Assembly (NCBI RefSeq): GCF_046244385.1
Contig: NZ_CP176366.1
Span: forward strand, 2,976,001-3,040,000
Origin: Methanospirillum stamsii
GTDB taxonomy: Archaea; Halobacteriota; Methanomicrobia; Methanomicrobiales; Methanospirillaceae
Direction of reading: 5' to 3'
DNA: 64,000 nt
Positions 33,986-43,126 of this stretch are shown one piece after another. The position numbers and the translations under genes are program-made. The notes under the pieces were generated by a model. The model was not told the origin of the DNA. It ran no database searches and was given only the letters and a program-made list of their open reading frames with translations. Position 1 is the first letter of the stretch; each line of letters begins with the position of its first letter.

Positions 33986-35275
33986 TTATGCTCTCCCTAT
34001 AACGGAGAGACCAGAAATCCTGACCGTCGGGACGATTAATGAACCAAGAGTCTTTGTCTCTTTACTACATCCATCAATCTTATGCAGGATTTCAAAAATG
34101 TTACCTGATATCATACCGGTTCGTATTGGCTCACTCATTTCCCCATCATGAACTTTGAATGGAGAAGAGAGTTCAACAGAAAAATCTCCGGACATTGGGT
34201 TTGCTGTGTGGGCACCAATCAGGTCATGAACATAGATGCCTGGTTCTTCATATACATTCATTTCCTTGCCGGTTATCAGGAGATTGTGGTTTCCTATTGC
34301 GGGTGCTCCGGATTGTCCGGTTCTTACTGCACTGGCTGTAGGTTCCTGATCATACCGGTATGCAGTTCGAAGATCATAGGCAAAGGATTTGAGGATACCA
34401 TTTTCAATAAAGGGGATCTTTCTGACTGGCATTCCCTCACCATCCCATGCACTGTTTGCAAGCCCTCTGCTGTCAAAGGGATCATCAATAAGCGAAATGT
34501 TATCTCCGGCAACCTGCTGTCCCATTTTATCCGCAAAGAATGACCGTCCGGTATGCACATTTCTTCCTGATAAAGCAGGAATTATTGCGGCGTCAAGGAG
34601 TTGGGAGATTGTCTGCGGGGAGAGTATTACATCATAGGTCCCTGTTTTGATCTCTTCCCCGTTCTGTCCTTTTGCTGCAAAAAATGAAGCTTCTTCTCCG
34701 GTCTTCTCGGGATTTATGTTGTCAAGGTTCCATGAAGAATCCGATTCATAACCTGTTGACTGGCCGGCGATCATCTCAAGCCCGACCTGAGCCTGTGTTC
34801 CTTTTTCCGAGTAAAAAAGACCATGACTGTTCGCAAGCGTATGTTCTGACCAGGCAAGTGAAGCAGATCCTGATGTGATATCTGCGTTATAGGTTTCTGC
34901 ACCACTTTTCAGCCTGGATATCAGGTTCATTACAAGAGCTGGGTCTGGAGTTATTCGGTTATCAAAAGCAAGAGGTTTCTTATCAAGTTGTTGTGGGTCT
35001 GGAAGTCCTTTCCAGTTTACCGGATCTGCAAATTTCGCACTTGCAACCGCTGCATCAAGGCATTTTTTCCATGACTGCGGGTTATCAGTGCATGAAACAC
35101 CAATCTTTCCGTCTTTAATAACCCTGATGATAAGTCCAGATCCCCTTGTCCGGCTTCCTATGGCGATATTGTCCTGTTTTAGATCTGCACTGATAGATTC
35201 TGAATGGGCCAGTAATACTTCTGCTTCATCAGTAATTTTTTGTGCAGCACGAAAGATTTCATCAATCAATTTCAC
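33986..35275 (-). CDS. pmbA: PmbA/TldE-type subunit of the TldD/TldE metalloprotease
   Basis: The 429-residue protein belongs to the PmbA/TldD family, as shown by the TYDVILSPQTISQLLDAAI segment, SLIDDPFDSRGLANSAWDGEG and IENGILKSFAYDLRTA. TldE is the partner that lacks the zinc ligands and forms a heterodimer with TldD, cleaving unfolded or modified peptides. Its start overlaps the 3' end of tldD by 14 bases, so the two are coupled and co-expressed. Confidence 0.92.
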   Translation of the reverse strand: MKLIDEIFRAAQKITDEAEVLLAHSESISADLKQDNIAIGSRTRGSGLIIRVIKDGKIGVSCTDNPQSWKKCLDAAVASAKFADPVNWKGLPDPQQLDKKPLAFDNRITPDPALVMNLISRLKSGAETYNADITSGSASLAWSEHTLANSHGLFYSEKGTQAQVGLEMIAGQSTGYESDSSWNLDNINPEKTGEEASFFAAKGQNGEEIKTGTYDVILSPQTISQLLDAAIIPALSGRNVHTGRSFFADKMGQQVAGDNISLIDDPFDSRGLANSAWDGEGMPVRKIPFIENGILKSFAYDLRTAYRYDQEPTASAVRTGQSGAPAIGNHNLLITGKEMNVYEEPGIYVHDLIGAHTANPMSGDFSVELSSPFKVHDGEMSEPIRTGMISGNIFEILHKIDGCSKETKTLGSLIVPTVRISGLSVIGRA

Positions 35276-36596
35276 ATCCTCCTACTACTGCGTTATGTAA
35301 AAGAAGATGTGGTGAACCGTCAGTTACCGGAACTGTCTGTCCGCCTTTGCCACAATATCCCGGATGAAGTGCCATGTCATTACCAATAAGGGAGATAGTA
35401 TGCAGAGTCTGTAATATTTCTCCGGATAAGGAAACATCCCTGACCATCGTAGAGAGTTCACCGTTTTCAATTATGTATCCATATTCGGCATTGAACTGGA
35501 ACATTCCACGGCCTGGATCAACCTGCCCACCCCGGGAGCCTTTAAGCAGAATACCGGTTTTACATTCTTCTATTATCTCATCATAACTGGCATCACCATT
35601 TTCAATGAAGGTGTTGCTCATCCGGACAATTGGTTCAACACCCGGCATACCGCGACAATGACCGGTATCCCCGTGTCCGATTGAAGCAAGTGTTTCTTTT
35701 GAATGAAGGTATGACATCAGGACTCCGTTTTTAATGATCTCGGTTCTTTTTGTTTCAGATCCTTCATCATCAACCGGACAAAATCCGAATTCCGGAAGAG
35801 AGGGGTTATCCACAATGGTTAATAAAGGAGATCCAATTAACTCATTTATTTTCCCTTTTAAAATAGAACTTCCTTCTTTGATGAGATCTCCTTCAGAGGC
35901 ATGACCAACTGCTTCGTGTGCAAATACTCCAGCAAGTTCAGGATCCAGGACTGCCTTCATAATACCACCTTTTGATGGTTTTGCATCAAGAAGTCTCACG
36001 GCCCGGTGAGCAGCTTCGCTGGCCAGCTCCTGTCTGTGTCTGATATTCAGACCGGAGATTGTATGGTCCCGTTCATAACCCATCTGGACAATGCCTGCTC
36101 TTGATGCAACAGCCATAACCGAAAATCCACATCTGCAAAGATGATAGTCATACTGATGTCCGAGACTGTCGGAGAAAGAGACTTCCTCGTCTTTTTCGAT
36201 GTAATTTATACGCCTGCTAACGATATCCTGTCCCTCTGTGTGTTTATACAGGTCAAGAAGGACTGATACTTTTTCATCAAGGCTGACATCAGCAGGATTT
36301 TCTTTCATGGATGGAACCTTGTGAATGGATGAAGGGCTGTCCTGAAGGGAAATATTAACCGTCGTAATGCTGGATGCGTCTAATGCTTCTTTGATGAGTT
36401 TTTCAGGAAGTTTCTCGTAATCTGCTTCTTCACCGGAAACAGAGAAAACTCCCCAGCCCTTGTCTCCAAGAACTCGAATGACTGCTTTATCAAAAAATGA
36501 AGAGCCTGCCTGTTCCACTTTGCCATTGTCGACATCAATCTGGGTAACCTCTCCGGTAACCCTGCGGATGTCATAATACCGGTAAGGGACTGTCAT
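35262..36596 (-). CDS. tldD: TldD-type zinc metalloprotease subunit
   Basis: The 444-residue protein has the HExxxH metal-binding motif (FAHEAVGHASEGD, near residue 227) of TldD together with GVLMSYLHSKETL and the C-terminal zinc-related GYCGKGGQ segment. The TldD/TldE heterodimer is a narrow-cleft protease that degrades unstructured peptides and, in bacteria, matures or clears modified peptides such as microcin B17. Its ATG overlaps the lonB stop by one base (TGATG) and its 3' end overlaps pmbA by 14 bases. Confidence 0.94.
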   Translation of the reverse strand: MTVPYRYYDIRRVTGEVTQIDVDNGKVEQAGSSFFDKAVIRVLGDKGWGVFSVSGEEADYEKLPEKLIKEALDASSITTVNISLQDSPSSIHKVPSMKENPADVSLDEKVSVLLDLYKHTEGQDIVSRRINYIEKDEEVSFSDSLGHQYDYHLCRCGFSVMAVASRAGIVQMGYERDHTISGLNIRHRQELASEAAHRAVRLLDAKPSKGGIMKAVLDPELAGVFAHEAVGHASEGDLIKEGSSILKGKINELIGSPLLTIVDNPSLPEFGFCPVDDEGSETKRTEIIKNGVLMSYLHSKETLASIGHGDTGHCRGMPGVEPIVRMSNTFIENGDASYDEIIEECKTGILLKGSRGGQVDPGRGMFQFNAEYGYIIENGELSTMVRDVSLSGEILQTLHTISLIGNDMALHPGYCGKGGQTVPVTDGSPHLLLHNAVVGGCEID

Positions 36597-38638
36597 CAGA
36601 CAACCGTCCGTGCTGCAGGTAATTCAGTATTGAGGATTTTTTGTGTTGTTGACCAAGCAATGGATTTTAATTTGTCTAAGAAGACTTCACGGTTATCCGG
36701 AACCAGGGCAATTTTTAATACTTCATCAATTTTCTCTACCGGGATAATTTCAATGGATGAGAGAAATTCATCTTCAATTAATACATCACCAAGATTTGCT
36801 TTTGGTATGAGTACAGTCCGGATTCCTGCACGGGCTGCTGCCTCTATCTTGTATGTAACTCCACCGACAGGAAGAACATCTCCTCTGACTGAAAGAGAGC
36901 CGGTCATAGCGATATCCTGCCTAACAGGGATTGATTCAAGTGCACTGATTGCAGCAGTTGCAACAGTTACTGAAGCTGAGTCTCCTTCAACCCCCTGGTA
37001 TGTTCCAATGAACTGGATATGAATATCGATATTGCGAATATCTTTTCCGGTGAAACGTTTCAGGATTGCACCCACATTTTTAATGGATTCCTGTGCAATT
37101 TCTTTCAAAAGACCGGTGGCGATAATTTCTCCGCCGTCGCCCTGAGCCGGAGTGATTGCCGCCATGATTGGAAGGACTGATCCGGCATCACTTCCCATAA
37201 CTGCAAGACCATTTACCCGCCCGATTTCGGTTCCATCTATTACTGCAAGTTCGTATTCCCTGGTCCGTTTGATCATCTGTGCAGATATCTGGTCTTCAAT
37301 AGATCGTGCAGTCTTTTTTGCATCGATGACATGACGACGGGTAGTGAGTTCAGCGCTTTCCTGTCGTGCCAGATCTCCGGCAACCCTGATAAGACCGCCT
37401 ATGTCACGGAGTTTTAACGTGAGGTATCCCTTCCGGTTGGATCTGCGTTTTGCCTCGTGTATGACCTCATCTATTGCACTCTTGTCAAAGTGTGGAATCA
37501 TACCGTCGTTTTTTATCTCCTGAGCAATGAACCGGATAAATTTCTCACGGTTTTCAGCGGTATCCGGCATGGTATCTTCCATGTAGATTTCATATCCGTT
37601 CCCCCTGATACGTGACCGGAGAGCCGGGTGCATACCCTCAACAGCATCAAGGTTTCCTGCTGCTACCATAACAAAATCACAGGGGACCGGTTCAGTCCGT
37701 ACCATGGCACCGGAAGATCGTTCACTTTGACCGGTTATTGAGAACTCTCCTTCCTGCATAGCAGTCAGCAAACTTTGCTGGGATGGAAGACCCAGGGTAT
37801 TTATCTCATCAATGAAGAGGACGCCCTTGTGAGCCCGGTGAATGGCACCTGCTTCAACCCGGTCATGTGACGGTGTTTCAAGTCCTCCTGACTGGAATGG
37901 ATCATGCCGCACATCACCAAGGAGTGCTCCGGCATGTGTACCGGTTGCATCGACAAAAGGTGCAGTTGCGGTTTTATCATTTGTGACGAGTAATTTAGGA
38001 ACCATCTGTTCTTCGCGGGGAGTTGCATATCTGAGTGCCATGAAGATGAAAGCGGCTGCAATAATCCCCATAAGCCATTGATAGGTGATGAATGCGTAAC
38101 CGATGATACCGATCATCAGGATCATAATGAGGGTGTTTCTGAATTGGATCTTCTTTTTCGCCTCATTTTTATGAGCCGTCACGATCTCCTTTCCTCGTCC
38201 TGATTTTACGGTTCGGATAATTGGCTCATTCTGATCGTCGGAATTTGGATATGCAAGGATATCCTGCATCTCTTCTTTTGGAAGAAGTTCAGCCATTGCT
38301 TTTGCAAGCATGGATTTGCCGGTACCGGGAGTTCCGATCATCATCACATGTCTGCGCTGAATCGCTGCTTTTCGAATGACCTCAACTGCATGGTCCTGAC
38401 CAATAACCTGGTCTATGAGTTTTTCAGGGACCGCAACCGATCGTGATGATCCATCATCGGGCAGGTTTTTATCTTCCTGCTGCTCGGTTTCTTCTCCAGT
38501 CTGAACATTCTCTGCAGGCGCATCAGGTTTATCATTTTCATTAAGAGCTGCTGAAATATCCTGATCAGACTTAATTGTGCCTGTATCAGGAGTATCTTGT
38601 ATTTTTTGTTCCTCCGTTTGGTCGTTCACCTTATTCAT
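36596..38638 (-). CDS. lonB: Archaeal membrane-anchored ATP-dependent Lon protease (LonB)
   Basis: The 680-residue protein has an acidic N-terminal region of about 70 residues. The AAA+ module has Walker A GTPGTGKSM interrupted by an insertion with two membrane helices (TLIMILMIGIIGYAF and GIIAAAFIFMAL, about residues 172-205), then Walker B VLFIDEIN. The serine-lysine peptidase domain has EGDSASVTVA and a lysine in GGVTYKIEAA. It degrades proteins at the inner face of the membrane. It is the first gene of a six-gene minus-strand operon with tldD and pmbA, so ATP-dependent and peptide-level proteolysis are genetically linked. Confidence 0.95.
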   Translation of the reverse strand: MNKVNDQTEEQKIQDTPDTGTIKSDQDISAALNENDKPDAPAENVQTGEETEQQEDKNLPDDGSSRSVAVPEKLIDQVIGQDHAVEVIRKAAIQRRHVMMIGTPGTGKSMLAKAMAELLPKEEMQDILAYPNSDDQNEPIIRTVKSGRGKEIVTAHKNEAKKKIQFRNTLIMILMIGIIGYAFITYQWLMGIIAAAFIFMALRYATPREEQMVPKLLVTNDKTATAPFVDATGTHAGALLGDVRHDPFQSGGLETPSHDRVEAGAIHRAHKGVLFIDEINTLGLPSQQSLLTAMQEGEFSITGQSERSSGAMVRTEPVPCDFVMVAAGNLDAVEGMHPALRSRIRGNGYEIYMEDTMPDTAENREKFIRFIAQEIKNDGMIPHFDKSAIDEVIHEAKRRSNRKGYLTLKLRDIGGLIRVAGDLARQESAELTTRRHVIDAKKTARSIEDQISAQMIKRTREYELAVIDGTEIGRVNGLAVMGSDAGSVLPIMAAITPAQGDGGEIIATGLLKEIAQESIKNVGAILKRFTGKDIRNIDIHIQFIGTYQGVEGDSASVTVATAAISALESIPVRQDIAMTGSLSVRGDVLPVGGVTYKIEAAARAGIRTVLIPKANLGDVLIEDEFLSSIEIIPVEKIDEVLKIALVPDNREVFLDKLKSIAWSTTQKILNTELPAARTVV

Positions 38639-38723
38639 TATAATATCGACACCTGCAATATCGTTCGTGGTAATAATTTCATGGACAATTGTTTAAGTAC
38701 TTTCAGCAAATCCATATGGAATC

Positions 38724-39563
38724 ATGAAAGTTGTCAGTACAGAAAGGTCACAGGTCCTAGCAGGACGGCTTGCGACTGCGCTCAATATTCCGGTAATAGA
38801 CGCCAGATGGCAGAGATTTCCGGATGGTGAAATATATCTCAGGGCAATGCAGTCCGCAGAAAAAATCATAATTTGTGGTAGTATTCTTACCAGTGATGAT
38901 CTGGTGGAGGTTCTGCTCTTAAAAGATGCATTTTCTTCTTCTGATATCACTCTTGTAATTCCTTATATGGGGTATGCCAGACAGGATAAACAGTTCAATT
39001 CCGGAGAACCTCTTTCTGCCCGGGTTATTGCCGGAATACTGGGTAAAGATGTCTCCAGGGTATATACTATAAATATTCATGAAAAATCTGTTCTGAATTA
39101 CTTCCATACTGAAGCTACTGACATCTCTCTTACTTCTCCTGTCGCCAAATTTATCTCTTCTTTAGTTCTCGATAATCCACTCATAATCAGTCCTGATGAA
39201 GGGGCGCTGAATTTATCTCAGGATGTTGCATCACTAGGAAATTGGGAATCTGATTATCTTCAAAAGACAAGATTGTCCGGCGACCTGGTGAAAATAGAGC
39301 CGAAAAATATCCCTGTAATGGGACGGGACATCATCATTTTAGATGATATTATCTCAACCGGAGGGACTCAGGCAACGGCAGCAGCAATGCTCTATGAACA
39401 AGGAGCCCGGTCGATACACACCGTCGGAATTCATGGAGTTCTTGCATCCGGGGCATATACCCGTCTTACAAGCGCCGGGATATATTCAGTTTCATGTAGT
39501 GATACTATTGAGCGTGCCTGTAGTACGTATTCTGCTGCAGAGGCACTAGCAGGGTACCTGTAA
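38724..39563 (+). CDS. prs: Ribose-phosphate pyrophosphokinase (PRPP synthase)
   Basis: The 279-residue enzyme makes PRPP from ribose 5-phosphate and ATP. It shows FPDGEIYLR near residue 33, VIPYMGYARQDKQFNSGE near 87 with the catalytic region, and the PRPP-binding loop IIILDDIISTGGT near 205. The length agrees with archaeal class III-like enzymes. It is divergent from lonB with an 85-base gap. nob1 and the PRT-type gfcR-like gene follow in the same direction; the latter has a phosphoribosyltransferase domain that could sense the PRPP made here. Confidence 0.92.
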   Translation: MKVVSTERSQVLAGRLATALNIPVIDARWQRFPDGEIYLRAMQSAEKIIICGSILTSDDLVEVLLLKDAFSSSDITLVIPYMGYARQDKQFNSGEPLSARVIAGILGKDVSRVYTINIHEKSVLNYFHTEATDISLTSPVAKFISSLVLDNPLIISPDEGALNLSQDVASLGNWESDYLQKTRLSGDLVKIEPKNIPVMGRDIIILDDIISTGGTQATAAAMLYEQGARSIHTVGIHGVLASGAYTRLTSAGIYSVSCSDTIERACSTYSAAEALAGYL

Positions 39564-39581
39564 CGAAAATGGAGACCTGCC

Positions 39582-40067
39582 GTGGATAGTGAAGAAAAAC
39601 CTCTGGTCAGTATACTTGACACATCAGCTTTTTTTCTCCATCTCTCTTTTCAGGATAAAATTCTGACTGTTTCTAAAGTCATAGACGAGATAAAAGATCT
39701 CAGGGGTAAGGCACGACTTGAGGTACTGATAGAGCAGGGGCTTATTATCCGTGACCCTCATGATGATTCTATTTCTGAAGTTCTTGCTGCTGCAGAAAAA
39801 TCCGGAGACAGGACTGTATTATCACCCACTGATATTGATATCCTTGCTTTGGCACTAGAATTAAAAGGGGAAGTATATACTGATGATTTTGCTCTTCAAA
39901 ATACCGCACGGAAACTGGGAGTTAATATTCATCCGATAATTCAGAGAAAATCCATCGAAAAAAAATGGAAATTACGATGTTCAGGATGCGGGAAGTATTA
40001 TTCCAGTATGCCGGATGATTCAGTTTGTGGTATCTGTGGCTCACCAGTCAAAAGAAAAATTAAATAG
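39582..40067 (+). CDS. nob1: NOB1-like ribosome-maturation endonuclease
   Basis: The 161-residue protein has an N-terminal PIN domain (acidic LDTSAFFLHL near residue 13, then SPTDIDILALALEL and VYTDDFALQNTAR) and a C-terminal zinc ribbon (CSGCGKYY and CGICGSPVKR). That is the NOB1 architecture, which trims the 3' end of pre-16S rRNA. The start is GTG at 39582; no ATG is available earlier in frame. It lies 18 bases after prs and 20 bases before the gfcR-like gene. Confidence 0.9.
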   Translation: MDSEEKPLVSILDTSAFFLHLSFQDKILTVSKVIDEIKDLRGKARLEVLIEQGLIIRDPHDDSISEVLAAAEKSGDRTVLSPTDIDILALALELKGEVYTDDFALQNTARKLGVNIHPIIQRKSIEKKWKLRCSGCGKYYSSMPDDSVCGICGSPVKRKIK

Positions 40068-40087
40068 ATTGACGAAAAGCTTTTCTG

Positions 40088-40684
40088 ATGTCTACTCTCG
40101 ATGAATTGATCCAAAAAGCCCGTCTTCTCCGAAGTGAAGGACATAGTCCTGGGCAGATAGCGGATGAACTCTCACTTTCCATGGAGACTGTCACCTGGCT
40201 TCTCACCCAGGAAAAAGGAGCGGCAACTCCAAAAGATGTACATATAGACTGGACTGCTGTAAGTGGAGAGTCGCAGTTACTTGAAGAAAGTGCCATGATG
40301 CTCCAGTCACGGCTTCACATTAAACAACCGGATGGCCCTGTTCCTCAGGTATATGTGGGAATTGCAATCTCCGGAATTCCTCTTGCAACTCTGATGGCTG
40401 TTTCTGAAGGAGTCAGGCTTGGTATTTATCATCCGGCCAAGCAGGCAATTGGTGATGAACCGGTTGGGTCCATGAGTGGTAATTTTGGTATTCGTCCAGG
40501 CGAGCAGGTGGTGATTGTGGATGATGTAATCACCTCCGGAAAAACCCTGCAGGAAGTTATCAATTATATAAAAAGACATGGTGCGGTCCCTGTTGCTTGT
40601 TGTGTTCTCTTTGATAAGCGCGGCATTCGTGACATAGACGGTGTTCCGGTATACAGTCTGTTTAAGGTCTCCAGAATTGACTGA
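40088..40684 (+). CDS. gfcR: HTH-phosphoribosyltransferase regulator (GfcR/PyrE-like)
   Basis: The 198-residue protein joins an N-terminal helix-turn-helix (EGHSPGQIADELSLSMETVT, residues 17-36) to an orotate phosphoribosyltransferase-like domain with VYVGIAISGIPLATL and the PRPP-binding motif VVIVDDVITSGKT. Homologues in haloarchaea (GfcR) regulate central carbon genes, and many were annotated as PyrE-like proteins. The combination suggests a transcription factor that senses PRPP or a related metabolite. Placement after prs and nob1 supports a link to nucleotide metabolism. It is probably not a catalytic OPRT, although this cannot be excluded. Confidence 0.85.
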   Translation: MSTLDELIQKARLLRSEGHSPGQIADELSLSMETVTWLLTQEKGAATPKDVHIDWTAVSGESQLLEESAMMLQSRLHIKQPDGPVPQVYVGIAISGIPLATLMAVSEGVRLGIYHPAKQAIGDEPVGSMSGNFGIRPGEQVVIVDDVITSGKTLQEVINYIKRHGAVPVACCVLFDKRGIRDIDGVPVYSLFKVSRID

Positions 40685-40714
40685 GTGATTGGTTTAATCA
40701 CCTTCAACTCACAA

Positions 40715-40725
40715 TTATTATATAG
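40715..40725 (+). promoter_or_regulatory. TATA-like box for the thermosome gene
   Basis: TTATTATATAG lies about 40-50 bases upstream of the ATG at 40764 and is the clearest TATA match in this region. A GGAGGA ribosome-binding site follows at 40752-40757. A strong promoter is expected for a chaperonin gene. Confidence 0.5.
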
Positions 40726-40763
40726 AACTTTAAATCCACCTGTATTGAAACGGAGGATATTCC

Positions 40764-42362
40764 ATGCTTGCTCAACAACCTATAATCATTCTGAAACAGA
40801 ATGTCGAGCGAACTCAGGGCTATGAAGCTCAGCGCTCCAATATTGCAGCAGCAAAGGCACTTGCTGAGGCTGTCCGGTCTACATTAGGTCCACGCGGAAT
40901 GGATAAGATGCTTATTGACGGGACCGGAGATGTCACCATTACAAATGATGGCATTACAATTCTTGATGAAATCTCTGTCCAGCACCCGGGAGCAAAAATG
41001 GTCATTGAAGTTTCCCGGACTCAGGATGAAGAGGTCGGAGACGGAACCACTACTGCGGTAATTCTCGTTGGTGCATTAATGGAGCAGGCAGAATCACTGC
41101 TCAATAAAAAGATTCACCCCACAGTTATCTGTCGTGGATACCGTATGGGAATGCAGAAGGCTCTTGAAATTTTAAATGCCATGGCATCAAAAACCGATCC
41201 ATATAACAAGGATGTCATGAAAAAAATTGTCCAGACTGCAATTACCGGAAAATCCATCGAGGATGTCAAGGACAAGATAAGCGAGATTTCTGTTGAAGCC
41301 GTAATGAAAGTAGCTGAAAAGAACGGCACAAAAATTCTGGTTAATGAGGATGACGTTAAGATCAAGAAACACACCGGTGCATCAATGGATGATGCCGAAC
41401 TTATTCTTGGGTGTGTCATTGATAAGAAACGGGTAAACCAGGAGATGCCAAAGCGTATTACTAATGCGAAGGTGGCCCTTGTTCAGAAAGAGCTTGAAAT
41501 AAAAAAGACAGAAGTCAAGTCAAAAATAAAAATCTCAAGCACTGACCAGGTTGAAGCATTTGCAGAACAGGAACGCGAAACCCTGAAGGAAATGGCAGAT
41601 GCAGTTGCAAAATCCGGCGCAAATGTTCTTCTCTGTCAGAAGGGAATTGCAGATGCAGCACAGTTTTACCTTGCAAAAGCAGGAATTCTGGCTATCGAAG
41701 ACGTTCCGGAAAACGATCTGAAATTCGCTGCCCGGTCATTAAATGCAACTATTGTAACAAAAGCAGAAGATCTCCGGAAAGAACACCTGGGTGCTGCTGC
41801 GAAAGCAGAAGAATTAGACGACGCAGAAATGGTTGTTATCTCCGGTGTAAAAAACCCGAAAACGGTTACTATCCTTCTGAGAGGTTCAACCTATTATCTT
41901 GTCGATGAACTTGAGCGGGCTGTCGTAGATGCAACTCGTGTAGTCATGGATGGAATGGAAGATGGTAAATTCGTTCCAGGAGGAGCTGCAGTTGAGAGTG
42001 AATTAATTGTCAAACTTCGTGACTATGCAGTGCAGGTCGGAGGTCGGGAACAGATGGCAATTGAAGCATACGCAGATGCTTTTGCAGCGGTTCCAATCAC
42101 TCTTGCAGAGAACTCCGGATATAATCCAATTGACAAACTGGTAGAACTTAAAAAGGCTCATGCAGAGGGTAAGAAGTTCTTTGGTCTGAATGTTTATACC
42201 GGGAAACTAGTAGACATGCAGAAGGAAGGAGTTATTGAACCTCTCCGTTGCAAGAGACAGGCAATCCAGAGTTCAGAAGAAGCTGTTGAAATGCTCCTTC
42301 GTGTTGATGATATGATGGTATCCCAGTCTGCACATGGTGGTGCACCGGGACCAATGGAATAA
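40764..42362 (+). CDS. Thermosome (group II chaperonin) subunit
   Basis: The 532-residue chaperonin has the group II signatures RSTLGPRGMDKML, NDGITILDEI, GDGTTTAVILVGAL and KFVPGGAAVESEL near residue 408. It assembles into double rings that fold cytoplasmic proteins with ATP, assisted by prefoldin. The C-terminal tail is short (GGAPGPME) and without the long glycine-methionine repeats of some subunits. A single gene is present here; other subunits may lie elsewhere. A T8 tract follows the stop codon. Confidence 0.97.
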   Translation: MLAQQPIIILKQNVERTQGYEAQRSNIAAAKALAEAVRSTLGPRGMDKMLIDGTGDVTITNDGITILDEISVQHPGAKMVIEVSRTQDEEVGDGTTTAVILVGALMEQAESLLNKKIHPTVICRGYRMGMQKALEILNAMASKTDPYNKDVMKKIVQTAITGKSIEDVKDKISEISVEAVMKVAEKNGTKILVNEDDVKIKKHTGASMDDAELILGCVIDKKRVNQEMPKRITNAKVALVQKELEIKKTEVKSKIKISSTDQVEAFAEQERETLKEMADAVAKSGANVLLCQKGIADAAQFYLAKAGILAIEDVPENDLKFAARSLNATIVTKAEDLRKEHLGAAAKAEELDDAEMVVISGVKNPKTVTILLRGSTYYLVDELERAVVDATRVVMDGMEDGKFVPGGAAVESELIVKLRDYAVQVGGREQMAIEAYADAFAAVPITLAENSGYNPIDKLVELKKAHAEGKKFFGLNVYTGKLVDMQKEGVIEPLRCKRQAIQSSEEAVEMLLRVDDMMVSQSAHGGAPGPME

Positions 42363-42370
42363 TTTTTTTT
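42363..42370 (+). terminator. Poly-T terminator after the thermosome gene
   Basis: Eight T residues begin directly after the thermosome stop codon and extend into the stop of the convergent small gene. This matches the archaeal T-tract terminator type. Confidence 0.45.
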
Positions 42371-42737
42371 AGTTCTCTAAATCGTCATTGGATTTTGGCA
42401 ATCTGTTTAGTTGTCGTTTCTGTTTTTGTTCAAGGACGTCGAACCCTTTTATTAAAAAGTTAATTTTTGCTGCTTCACGTTCAAGTCTTTGATCTTCATC
42501 TTCCAGTTTTTTTAGAACCTTTTCCAGTAGTTCTATAACATCCGGAGAAGTTTTTTGTCGAGATCCTTTTAAGATATCAAAAACATCTTCAAGGTACATT
42601 CCCGATGCTTTTGATATTAAAACCGGTGAAAATCCTCTCAGTCGTGCCAGCAGGTCCGGGGGAAATGGGACCGACCAGGAGATTTTTCCCAGTTCTTTTC
42701 TTCCGTCCCTTTTTCTAAATATGTCCATAATAATCAA
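42369..42737 (-). CDS. Conserved-looking hypothetical protein with C-terminal coiled coil
   Basis: The 122-residue protein is not recognised. Its middle part (SPVLISKASGMYLEDVFDILKG, residues about 37-58) looks helical. The C-terminal half (LEKVLKKLEDEDQRLEREAA and later helices) is strongly charged and likely coiled-coil. It is cytoplasmic and has no cysteines. Starting at the fourth codon (ATG at 42728) is equally possible. It converges tail to tail with the thermosome gene. The function is unknown; a DNA- or protein-binding role is a guess from composition. Confidence 0.55.
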   Translation of the reverse strand: MIIMDIFRKRDGRKELGKISWSVPFPPDLLARLRGFSPVLISKASGMYLEDVFDILKGSRQKTSPDVIELLEKVLKKLEDEDQRLEREAAKINFLIKGFDVLEQKQKRQLNRLPKSNDDLEN

Positions 42738-42922
42738 TGTTATTTGTATTGTTCATTGAAATGGGATTATAGTAATGTTTTCCTTTTTTGAATGAAAAAT
42801 GTTCTCACGAAAATAAAATTATTAATCTATCAATCAAACAATTCACAACTCATCTATTTCGGTAATCGATAAAAAAGTTAATCGATTGGGTAATAATTTT
42901 CAAATATCACCAGGAGGCGATT

Positions 42923-42967
42923 ATGGATTTTCGATACCATTATCAAAAGATAATGATAACATGGTAA
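42923..42967 (+). other. Candidate 14-codon micro-ORF with strong ribosome-binding site
   Basis: An ATG at 42923 is preceded at an ideal five-base spacing by AGGAGG (42912-42917). It opens a frame of 14 codons, product MDFRYHYQKIMITW, ending with TAA ten bases before tRNA-Ser. A Shine-Dalgarno match this good is unusual for a chance ORF. It may be a small protein or a leader; no function is claimed. Confidence 0.3.
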
Positions 42968-42976
42968 AGCACTTAT

Positions 42977-43060
42977 GCCGAGGTAGTCTAGTCCGGGAAG
43001 GCGGTGGTCTCGAAAACCACTGGTGGTAACACCTCGGGAGTTCAAATCTCCCCTTCGGCG
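42977..43060 (+). tRNA. tRNA-Ser, anticodon CGA
   Basis: The plus strand folds as a class II tRNA with acceptor GCCGAGG/CUUCGGC, anticodon stem GUGGU/ACCAC and loop CUCGAAA (anticodon CGA, decoding UCG). It has a long variable arm (GGUGGUAACACC) and T arm GGAG/CUCC with loop UUCAAAU. The discriminator is G, as in tRNA-Ser. CCA is not encoded and no intron is seen. Confidence 0.95.
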
Positions 43061-43080
43061 TTTCTCTTTTAGATAACAAT

Positions 43081-43090
43081 TTTTATATAT
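43081..43090 (+). promoter_or_regulatory. TATA-like box for the PKD-repeat protein gene
   Basis: TTTTATATAT lies 37-46 bases upstream of the ATG at 43127, and AGGATGGG near 43111 may serve as ribosome-binding site. It is a good match to the archaeal TATA pattern. Confidence 0.45.
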
Positions 43091-43126
43091 TAAAATCAAT
43101 ATGCTATATCAGGATGGGTCTGGCTC

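Noticed and set aside
42878..43099. Minus-strand 73-codon frame opposite tRNA-Ser
   Set aside because: It is the reverse translation of a structured tRNA and a non-coding flank, so it is not a gene.
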